Source of the DNA: Longimicrobium sp.
Lineage (GTDB): Bacteria > Gemmatimonadota > Gemmatimonadetes > Longimicrobiales > Longimicrobiaceae
Direction: 5' to 3'
Assembly (NCBI RefSeq): GCF_036388275.1
Contig: NZ_DASVSF010000110.1
Location: 1-64,000 of the forward strand
DNA length: 64,000 nucleotides
Under the pieces are notes generated by a model. The model had not been told where the DNA came from and did not search any database. It was given only the letters and a program-made list of their open reading frames with translations. Below are positions 58,000-64,000 of this stretch, one piece after another (positions within the stretch are counted from its first letter, which is position 1; each line of letters opens with the position of its first letter). Position numbers and translations under genes: made by a program.

Positions 58000-59520
58000 A
58001 TGCGTCCCGCGTTCCCGCCGCCGCGGGCCGCTCCCGCCGGGCGGCTCCCGCGCTGGCTTCCGCCGGGCTCCAACCGGCGGGGCATCGCCTACACCCTCGC
58101 GGGCGCCGGCATCCCCGCCGCCCTCGCCCTCGCCGCCATCCCGCGGATCGCCTCGGGGCTGGGCCCGGAGCGCTTCGGCGTCCTGATCCTGGCCTGGACC
58201 GCCATCGGCTACGCCGCCTTCCTGCAGCTGGGGCTGGGGCGCGCCGTGGCGAGGCACGCCTCGGCCGACCGGCGCCGGGACTCGCGGGTGCTGGCCCCCG
58301 TGGTGTGGACGGCCCTGGCCATCAGCGGCGCCCTGGGCGCCGCCGCGGCCGGGGCCCTCTTCGTCTTCGCCGCCACGATCGCACGCGGCATCCACGTGCC
58401 TCCCGCCATGGTGCCTGAAGCGGCCTCCGCCTTTCGGCTGCTGGCGCTGGCGCTCCCCTTTACGGTCACCGCGCCGGTGCTGGGGGGCGTGCTGGAGGCG
58501 CGCCGCCGCTTCGGCCTGGTGAACGCCGTGGCCATGCCCACCGCGGCGCTGACCTACCTGGGCCCCGTGGCCGCGCTGGCCGTGGCCCCGGGGCTGGTGC
58601 CCGTGGTGGGCGTCCTGTGCGCGGCGCGGCTGGGCAGCTGGTGCGCCCTGGCCGCGATCTGCGTGCGCGAGATCCCCCGCCTGCGCACCCCGCGCACGCA
58701 CCGGAGGCTGGTGAAGCCGCTGCTGGCCTACGGGGGCTGGGCCACGGTGAGCGCCATCGTATCGCCGCTGCTGGTGTACCTGGACCGGTTCGTGGTGGCC
58801 GCCATGGCATCCGCCGCCGCGGCCGCGTACTACGGCACCGGCCAGGAGGTTGCGCTACGGCTGGGGATCGCCTCGGGGGCCGTGGTGACGGTGCTCTTCC
58901 CCGCCTTCGCGGCCGTTCCCCGCCGCGACGGCGCACGGCTCGGCCAGCTGCTGGAGCGCGGGGTGGCGGCGGTGGCGCTGCTCGTTCTTCCGCTGTCGCT
59001 GCTGCTGGCCGCGTTCGCGGGCGACCTGCTCAGGCTGTGGGTAGGGCCGGAATACGCCGCGGAGGGCGAGGCGGTGCTGGCCTGGCTGGCCGCGGGGCTG
59101 CTGGTGAACGGGCTGGCCAAGGTGCCTTCCACCCTGCTGCAGGCCGTCGGGCGGCCGGACCTCACCGCCTGGCTGCACCTGGCCGAGCTGCCGCTGTTCG
59201 TGGCCGTGCTGGGTGCCTTGGTGTGGCGGTGGGGGATCGAGGGGGCCGCCGTGGCCTGGCTGGCACGGGTGAGCGTGGATTGCGTGGCGCTCTTCTGGGT
59301 GGTCGGCGGCCGCATCCCGGAAACGCGCCGGGCCGCGCTCGCCGCCGCCGCCGTTGGGATGGGCGGCGCCGGGGCGATCGCCGCGCTGCGGCTTCTGCCC
59401 GGTCCCGGGGAGCGCGGGCTGCTCCTGGCCGCGATCGCCTGCGCATTCGCGGTGGCGTGGCTGGGCCGGGGGCGCCTTTTCGGACCCATCCCGGACCTCT
59501 TTCCCGGCCGGGACGGGTGA
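58000..59520 (+). CDS. wzx: Wzx-type lipid-linked oligosaccharide flippase
   Basis: A 506-residue membrane protein of the MOP (polysaccharide transporter) superfamily with about twelve to fourteen hydrophobic segments. The start of the fold, A-Y-T-L-A-G-A-G-I-P-A-A-L near 30, and L-G-P-E-R-F-G-V-L-I-L-A-W near 53 match the usual first two helices of Wzx proteins; L-W-V-G-P-E-Y-A near 346 is another common segment. It would flip undecaprenyl-linked repeat units. Together with the polymerase at 40356 it completes a Wzx/Wzy route, in addition to the ABC exporter at 19301-21512. Confidence 0.88.
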   Translation: MRPAFPPPRAAPAGRLPRWLPPGSNRRGIAYTLAGAGIPAALALAAIPRIASGLGPERFGVLILAWTAIGYAAFLQLGLGRAVARHASADRRRDSRVLAPVVWTALAISGALGAAAAGALFVFAATIARGIHVPPAMVPEAASAFRLLALALPFTVTAPVLGGVLEARRRFGLVNAVAMPTAALTYLGPVAALAVAPGLVPVVGVLCAARLGSWCALAAICVREIPRLRTPRTHRRLVKPLLAYGGWATVSAIVSPLLVYLDRFVVAAMASAAAAAYYGTGQEVALRLGIASGAVVTVLFPAFAAVPRRDGARLGQLLERGVAAVALLVLPLSLLLAAFAGDLLRLWVGPEYAAEGEAVLAWLAAGLLVNGLAKVPSTLLQAVGRPDLTAWLHLAELPLFVAVLGALVWRWGIEGAAVAWLARVSVDCVALFWVVGGRIPETRRAALAAAAVGMGGAGAIAALRLLPGPGERGLLLAAIACAFAVAWLGRGRLFGPIPDLFPGRDG

Positions 59521-59524
59521 TTCC

Positions 59525-60661
59525 ATGCGGGTGACGCTGCTTTCGTCGAACGTGTCGCTGAACTCCATGGCCCGCGCCCAGCTGCTGGCCGAGCTCCTGT
59601 CGCGCGACTTCGAGGTGCAGGTGCTGGGCACCGCCTTCGGCGACGGGGTGTGGGAGCCGGCGCGCGGCGGGCCGGTGCCGGTGGAAAGCGTGCCCGGGGG
59701 CCGCTGGCCGGGGTACGCGTCCACCGTCTCCACCCTGCTGGCGAAAATCCGCGGCGACGTGGTGTACGCGGTGAAGCCCCTGTTCGCCAGCTTCGGCGTG
59801 GCGCTGCTCCATCGCCGCCGGTCGGGGGCGCCCGTGGTGCTGGACATCGACGACGACGAGCTTTCGTTCCGCCCCGCGGGCTCGGTGCGGCAGCCGCGGC
59901 GGTGTGCGGTGAACGTGGGCCACCCCGACGGCCGGGCCTGGACGCGCGCCATGCTGGCCCGGACGGGGCGGGCGGAGCGGCTCACGGTGGCGGGGGAGGC
60001 GCTGCAGGCCCGTTACGGGGGAACGCTGGTGCCGCACGCCAAGGACACCGCCCGGCTCCAGCCGCGCCCCGAGTGGAGGGAGCGGGCGCGGGCGCGGCTG
60101 GGCGCCGGCGCACGGCCGGTGGTGATGTTCATGGGCACCCCGCGGGTGTACAGCGGGGTGGAAGACGCGGCCGAGGCGGTGCGGCGAATGCGGCACGCCG
60201 CCGATCTCGTGGTGGCCGGCGGCGATCCGGCGGACCCGTTCCTGCGGTCGCTGAAGGCGGCGCTCCCCGGCGTCGCCTTCCACCCGCCGTACCGGCTGGA
60301 CGAGGTGCCCCTGCTGCTGGAGGCCGCGGACGTGGTGGTGGTGCCCCAGCGGATGCACCCGCAGTCGGCCATGCAGGTGCCCAGCAAGCTGCTGGACGCC
60401 ATGGCCATGGCCCGCCCCGCGGTGGGGACCGCCGTTTCCGACATTCCCGCGATGCTGGCCGGGGGGCGGGGGCTGGTGGTGCCGCCGTCCGATCCCGCCG
60501 CCCTGGCGGCGGCGCTGGACGCCGTGCTGGACGCGCCCGAGGCCGCGCGCGACATGGGCCTGCGCGCCCGGCGCTGGTGCGAGCGGCACGCCAGCTACGA
60601 CGCAGTCCGGGCCACGCTCCGCGGCGTCATCGAGGACGCCGCCGCCCGCCGAACCGTCTGA
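59525..60661 (+). CDS. Glycosyltransferase, GT-B fold (family 4-like)
   Basis: A 378-residue protein. R-V-T-L-L-S-S-N-V-S-L-N-S-M-A-R near 2-17 and V-V-Y-A-V-K-P near 79 begin the acceptor domain. V-V-M-F-M-G-T-P-R-V-Y-S-G-V-E-D near 199 starts the donor domain. Q-V-P-S-K-L-L-D-A-M-A-M-A near 285 occupies the position of the E-x7-E motif, with Lys rather than the first Glu, as in the WbuB-like protein at 45010. L-D-I-D-D-D-E-L near 113 is a further conserved acidic block. It lies four bases after the flippase and four before the phosphatase gene. Confidence 0.85.
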   Translation: MRVTLLSSNVSLNSMARAQLLAELLSRDFEVQVLGTAFGDGVWEPARGGPVPVESVPGGRWPGYASTVSTLLAKIRGDVVYAVKPLFASFGVALLHRRRSGAPVVLDIDDDELSFRPAGSVRQPRRCAVNVGHPDGRAWTRAMLARTGRAERLTVAGEALQARYGGTLVPHAKDTARLQPRPEWRERARARLGAGARPVVMFMGTPRVYSGVEDAAEAVRRMRHAADLVVAGGDPADPFLRSLKAALPGVAFHPPYRLDEVPLLLEAADVVVVPQRMHPQSAMQVPSKLLDAMAMARPAVGTAVSDIPAMLAGGRGLVVPPSDPAALAAALDAVLDAPEAARDMGLRARRWCERHASYDAVRATLRGVIEDAAARRTV

Positions 60662-60665
60662 AGGG

Positions 60666-61457
60666 ATGATCGACTTCCATTCGCACCTGGTTCCCGCCGT
60701 CGACGACGGGGCCGCCACGCTCGACGAATCGCGCCAGGCGCTGGCGCGCATGCGCGACGCCGGGGTGACCGCCCTGGTGACCACGCCCCACTTCCAGGCG
60801 TCGGCGACGGAGCATCCCGGCCGCCTGGCCGCGGAGATGGAGGCGCTGGACCGGGGGTGGCGGGAGCTGTCGGAGCTGGCCGCGGCCGAGTTTCCCGCGC
60901 TCCGGGTGGAGCGGGGGGTGGAGCTGATGCTCGACTCGCCCCGCCCGGTGCTCGACGATCCGCGGCTGCGGCTGGCGGGCACGCGGTTCGTGCTGGTGGA
61001 GTTCCCCTTCCAGGGCGTTCCGCCCGGCGCCGCGCGCGTGCTGTTCGACCTGAAGGTGGCGGGGTGGCTTCCCATCGTGGCGCACCCGGAGCGGTATCCG
61101 CAGGTGGGGGAGGGGCTGGCCGGCCCGGAGGAGTGGCGCAGGGTGGGGGCGGCCCTGCAGGTGAACTGGGGATCGCTGGCGGGGCGGTACGGCCCGGGGC
61201 CGCAGCGGGTCGCATGGGCCCTGTTGAACCGCGGCTGGGCGGACTACCTGTCGAGCGACCACCACGCGCGCGGACGCCTGGGCGTGGGCTCCGCGCGGGA
61301 GATGCTCCTGGCCCGGGGGGGGCAGGAGCAGCTGCGGATCCTTTCCGAGGTGAACCCGGCCCGGATGCTGGCCGGCGAGCCCCCGGAGGAGGTGCCTCCG
61401 CTGCCGGAGCGCCCGGGCTTCTGGCGGCGGCTCCTGGGGCGGAGGGCCGACGGCTAG
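60666..61457 (+). CDS. cpsB: CpsB/YwqE-type tyrosine-protein phosphatase (PHP fold)
   Basis: A 263-residue PHP-fold metallophosphatase. H5-S-H7 near the N-terminus, T-T-P-H-F near 39, V-A-H-P-E-R-Y near 138 and S-S-D-H-H near 197 are the metal-binding blocks of CpsB/YwqE/Wzb-like phosphatases, which dephosphorylate the tyrosine tail of BY-kinases controlling capsule assembly. The Wzz protein in this window has no kinase domain, so the kinase partner is elsewhere or absent. It is the last plus-strand gene of the main run, and its TAG stop shares CTAG with the stop of the convergent lipoprotein gene. Confidence 0.92.
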   Translation: MIDFHSHLVPAVDDGAATLDESRQALARMRDAGVTALVTTPHFQASATEHPGRLAAEMEALDRGWRELSELAAAEFPALRVERGVELMLDSPRPVLDDPRLRLAGTRFVLVEFPFQGVPPGAARVLFDLKVAGWLPIVAHPERYPQVGEGLAGPEEWRRVGAALQVNWGSLAGRYGPGPQRVAWALLNRGWADYLSSDHHARGRLGVGSAREMLLARGGQEQLRILSEVNPARMLAGEPPEEVPPLPERPGFWRRLLGRRADG

Positions 61458-61864
61458 CGGACGAAGACGTCGTGGCGCTCCCTGCGCCAGAAGACGTCGA
61501 TGGTGTCTCCCGCCACCGCCGCCGGCTGCTGGCGCCCGTCGGTGGTGAAGAAGACGAGCTGGCCGGGCGCCACCTCGAAGCGGAAGGTGCCGGAGTCGGT
61601 GACGGTCGCGGAGCGGCGGCCCCGCTCGTCCACCGTGTCCACCTGGCTCCGCAGCACCCAGAAGTAGTTCCTGCGCATTTCCAGCTCGGCCGAGCGCAGC
61701 TCCACCCGCGCGCCGGCGGCGCTGCCGGCGATCACCGCGGGAAGCGCCTGCCCGCCGTAGGCGGAAAGCCGGTACCGCCCGGGGATGCGGTCCGCCTCGC
61801 CGGGTTCCAGCAGCTCGCACCCGGCGGCCAGGAGGGGCGCCAGCGCCAGCCAGCACCGCCTCAT
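61454..61864 (-). CDS. Putative lipoprotein of unknown function
   Basis: A 136-residue protein I do not recognise. M-R-R-C-W-L-A-L-A-P-L-L-A-A-G-C is a lipoprotein signal with Cys16 as the lipid site. The mature part is probably a small beta-barrel or sandwich (I-P-G-R-Y-R-L-S-A-Y-G-G, G-T-F-R-F-E-V-A-P-G-Q-L-V-F). It overlaps the Wzi-like gene upstream by four bases (ATGA) and so is co-translated with it, which suggests a shared envelope role. It ends convergently with the CpsB gene. Confidence 0.75.
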   Translation of the reverse strand: MRRCWLALAPLLAAGCELLEPGEADRIPGRYRLSAYGGQALPAVIAGSAAGARVELRSAELEMRRNYFWVLRSQVDTVDERGRRSATVTDSGTFRFEVAPGQLVFFTTDGRQQPAAVAGDTIDVFWRRERHDVFVR

Positions 61865-63507
61865 GGCGCCCTCCCGGCGCTCCGCCCCGGCGCCGCGGAC
61901 ACCTGCAGGCGAAGGGTGTGGTTCACCACGTTCACGGCGTTCTCCCGCTGGTTCCAATCGAAGGCGTAGCCCTGGAACAGGTAGTTCCAGCGCTTGCCGG
62001 CGGTCCACTCCGCGCTGACGCGCGCCCCGCCCACGTCGGCCGCGCCGCGAAGACCCGCCAGCAGGGTGACGTCGTGGCCGCGGAACGCCGCGTTGGGCGC
62101 GGGCTTGTCGTACAGCGCGTCGTTGGCCCAGCGGATCCTCCCCGCGAAGATCCCTGCCCTCGCGCCCCGCCCCAGCCAGTCCACCCCCAGCCACTGTCCC
62201 GAGGCGCCGGGACCCACGGGGGACCCGATCACCTGGCCCTCGTGGGTGTAGCCCTGCGGAACGGCGGCGCTGGCGTAGTAGCTTCCCGTCGGCAGGGCGC
62301 GGTAGGAGGGGCTCTTTTCCAGGTAGGTGTGCTCGGCCTGCAGGCGCACGCTCCCGCCGGGAGCCGGGCGCAGCCACTGCATCCCCACGGTGTACCCCTG
62401 CGTGTGCTCGGGACGCTCCATCAGCTCGCGCACCGAGCCGGGAAGGCGGTAGCGCACCCACTCGGCGTAGGCCTCGGCCCCGTCGGCGGGGAGGACCATG
62501 CGCCCGAACAGGCTCGTCATCTGCTCGAAGGGCCGCGCGGCCAGGGTGTCGCCCGCGCCGCGCCAGCGAAGGAGCACGTCGGCGCCGTTCTTCAGCACCC
62601 CCGCCCCGCCGTCCGCGCCGGAGTACACGGAGCGCGCCACCCCCAGCGACACCCCGTCCACCGGCGTCAGCACCACCGCGGCCGCGCTCAGGGAGCGCCA
62701 GTCGTCGCTCGCGTCGGTGTTGAACCACTCCGACTCGCGGAGCCCCCCCGCGATCCACCGCGCCTCCACCCGGCCCAGCGGCGTGCTCAACGGCCGGGCC
62801 GTGCGCAGGAACAGGTGGGGAATGCCCGCGGCCTGCCCGCCCAGGAGCACGGCGTTTCGCACGCCGGGGCCCCACCACTGGTTCTCCGTCGCCGCGCCGA
62901 GCGCCACGGCGCCGGCGCGCACCGTCAGCGACGACTGCCCGGGATGGATCCGCCGCCGCTCACCGCCTCCCGGCCGCACCGGCAGGTCGATGGAGTGGGT
63001 GCCGCTCTGCCAGGGCGCCCGGTAGCGGGCCCGCTGCTCCGGTCCCCAGTCGTACGGGAGGATGTCGTCGAAGGCGCCGTTCTCGGTGTACGACATCTCC
63101 GGGGCCAGCACCAGCCGCACCGGGCCGGCCTGGGCCTGCACGCCGGTCATCACCAGGCCGCTGAGCCCCCTGGCGGCCCAGAGCGCGCCGTCGTTGATGG
63201 AGAACGGAATCGCTGAGTTCCAGGCGAACGTGGCCTCGGGCGCCACGATCCACACCCCGTTCCCCCGGTCGGCGGCGAGCGACGAGGGCGAGCGGACCAG
63301 GAAGCCGTCCACCGGCGCCCGCCCGCGCAGCTGCGCGTCGCGCAGCCCTTCTTCGGCCGCCCCGCCGATGGTGGTCAGCGCGCGGACGGCTCCCCCCGGG
63401 GCTAGCTCCGGCGCGGCCGCGGAGTCGCGCGGCTCCTGCGCGCCCAGCGGGATCGCGAGGGCCAGGAGAAGGGGCAGAAAGCGTGTCGATGAACGTCGCG
63501 GCGGCAT
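61861..63507 (-). CDS. Wzi-like capsule assembly outer-membrane protein
   Basis: A 548-residue protein. M-P-P-R-R-S-S-T-R-F-L-P-L-L-L-A-L-A-I-P-L-G-A-Q is a Sec signal, with cleavage probably after G-A near residue 23. The mature chain is repetitive and beta-rich, ending in an aromatic/hydrophobic strand (H-T-L-R-L-Q-V). N-Q-W-W-G-P-G near 208-214 corresponds to the W-G-P block of Wzi-type barrels, which tether capsule to the outer membrane. The frame is open upstream but covers the candidate promoter, so the ATG with AGGGA five bases ahead is used. It is transcribed divergently from another Wzi-like gene. Confidence 0.8.
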   Translation of the reverse strand: MPPRRSSTRFLPLLLALAIPLGAQEPRDSAAAPELAPGGAVRALTTIGGAAEEGLRDAQLRGRAPVDGFLVRSPSSLAADRGNGVWIVAPEATFAWNSAIPFSINDGALWAARGLSGLVMTGVQAQAGPVRLVLAPEMSYTENGAFDDILPYDWGPEQRARYRAPWQSGTHSIDLPVRPGGGERRRIHPGQSSLTVRAGAVALGAATENQWWGPGVRNAVLLGGQAAGIPHLFLRTARPLSTPLGRVEARWIAGGLRESEWFNTDASDDWRSLSAAAVVLTPVDGVSLGVARSVYSGADGGAGVLKNGADVLLRWRGAGDTLAARPFEQMTSLFGRMVLPADGAEAYAEWVRYRLPGSVRELMERPEHTQGYTVGMQWLRPAPGGSVRLQAEHTYLEKSPSYRALPTGSYYASAAVPQGYTHEGQVIGSPVGPGASGQWLGVDWLGRGARAGIFAGRIRWANDALYDKPAPNAAFRGHDVTLLAGLRGAADVGGARVSAEWTAGKRWNYLFQGYAFDWNQRENAVNVVNHTLRLQVSAAPGRSAGRAP

Positions 63508-63543
63508 GCAGGTCCCTGCGTGGGCATGGATGGTCGTGCGTAA

Positions 63544-63573
63544 ATGATAACGGGCGCTGGCGCTTACGTCCAA
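63544..63573 (-). promoter_or_regulatory. Candidate promoter of the minus-strand Wzi-like gene
   Basis: On the minus strand TTGGAC (63573-63568), 18 bases, TATCAT (63549-63544). The predicted start is near 63537, giving a leader of about 30 bases that contains the AGGGA ribosome-binding site. Confidence 0.55.
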
Positions 63574-63583
63574 CCTTCGTCGA

Positions 63584-63612
63584 TTGCCAAGGTGGGCGCT
63601 TCTGGATATCTT
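63584..63612 (+). promoter_or_regulatory. Candidate promoter of the right-edge Wzi-like gene
   Basis: TTGCCA (63584-63589, 5/6), 17 bases, TATCTT (63607-63612). The -35 box lies ten bases from that of the divergent promoter, so the two are back to back. The predicted leader before the ATG at 63737 is about 118 bases. Confidence 0.55.
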
Positions 63613-63736
63613 CGCTCTCCGGGTGCGAACCAACAGCCGGCGGCTCCGCGCTCCCCCATCCGTCCGTACCGCCGGCCAACCGTGCCGGCCCGTGAGCTCC
63701 GGCCGTCCCGGAAACCCATCCACCGCAGGCTGTTCG

Positions 63737-64000
63737 ATGGCTGTTTCGGCGAAGGCCGCTTCCCTGACCGTTCCCGTGCTGAAGGCCGTCCGGCTGACGG
63801 CGCTGGCCGCCGTCGTGCTCGCCGCGCCGCTGGCCGGTCAGTCCGCCGACGTGCGCCTGGAGGCGACCGCCGGGAGCGAGGCCGAGCAGTACCTGCGCGT
63901 GCTGCAGGTGTCGGGGCGGGCGCCGCTGTACCCCTGGTCGCTGCGCGCGTTTTCGCCCGCCGAGCTCGACCGGCTGGTGGGGCGCGAAGCCGCGCACCCG
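63737..64000 (+). CDS. N-terminal part of a third Wzi-like protein (cut by window edge)
   Basis: Eighty-eight codons are open to the window edge. The start M-A-V-S-A-K-A-A-S-L-T-V-P-V-L-K-A-V-R-L leads into a Sec signal ending A-P-L-A-G-Q-S-A. A segment rich in Leu and Tyr/Trp follows (Y-L-R-V-L-Q-V-S-G-R-A-P-L-Y-P-W-S-L-R-A-F-S), which resembles the first mature residues of Wzi-like capsule assembly proteins. Its neighbour on the other strand is also Wzi-like. The remaining part must be read in adjacent sequence before the assignment is firm. Confidence 0.6.
   Translation, partial: MAVSAKAASLTVPVLKAVRLTALAAVVLAAPLAGQSADVRLEATAGSEAEQYLRVLQVSGRAPLYPWSLRAFSPAELDRLVGREAAHP

Noticed and set aside
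1..64000. CRISPR arrays, tRNA or rRNA genes, transposases, integrases, phage genes
   Set aside because: None was recognised on either strand. Repeats are few and not regularly spaced, and no recombinase or transposase motif was seen.

Overview
The window is very GC-rich (around 70% or more) and shows no tRNA, rRNA, CRISPR array, insertion sequence or integrase. Gene style (many GTG starts, overlapping stop/start codons, small lipoproteins with a K-I-P-A signal sequence, a four-cysteine L28) and the intergenic repeats built around GAAGTCCGCCTTCGCGGACT suggest Gemmatimonadota, most likely a Longimicrobium-like soil bacterium. That assignment is inference from style. The envelope genes (Wza, Wzi, lipoproteins, Wzm/Wzt) show a diderm cell.

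Positions 1-4005 are ordinary chromosome: a MaoC-type hydratase, two unknown lipoproteins, a peptidase E, rpmB, and two repeat-bearing gaps. From 4200 to the right edge the window is almost one continuous surface-polysaccharide locus of about 57 kb, all on the plus strand up to 61457.

Layout: 4200-10272 holds GDP-mannose dehydratase and reductase (GDP-D-rhamnose), then, translationally overlapped, a CobA-HemD fusion, a Wzi-like outer-membrane protein and hemB. 10479-16351 makes UDP-sugars: a membrane UDP-GlcNAc 4,6-dehydratase-like protein, two UDP-sugar dehydrogenases and a UDP-glucuronate decarboxylase. 16406-21512 is export: Wza-like, Wzz-like, Wzm, Wzt. 21509-27927 is a tightly overlapped CDP-sugar cassette with two C-methyltransferase-type proteins, an epimerase, a reductase and a CmcI-type methyltransferase. 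28111-40193 is mainly glycosyltransferases, with WecB, a GH-A clan lipoprotein and a methyltransferase. 40356-50170 holds a polymerase, glycosyltransferases, an asparagine synthetase, a heparinase II/III protein and a two-domain oxidoreductase. 50189-54245 resembles the Bacillus EpsL/M/N or Campylobacter Pgl module, with a formyltransferase and a PIG-L deacetylase inserted. 55608-61457 ends with a cupin, a UDP-glucuronate 4-epimerase, glycosyltransferases, a Wzx flippase and a CpsB-type phosphatase. Minus-strand genes (lipoprotein, Wzi-like) and a third Wzi-like gene cut by the window edge close the locus.

Taken together the genes could supply GDP-rhamnose, UDP-GlcA, UDP-GalA, UDP-xylose, UDP-ManNAc, a UDP-diamino-trideoxyhexose and a C-methylated CDP-6-deoxyhexose, with twelve glycosyltransferases. 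Both an ABC exporter (Wzm/Wzt) and a flippase/polymerase pair (Wzx/Wzy) are present, so two polymers are likely. Five intergenic sites share a promoter pattern TTGnnn, 17-18 bases, TATC(A/T)T.
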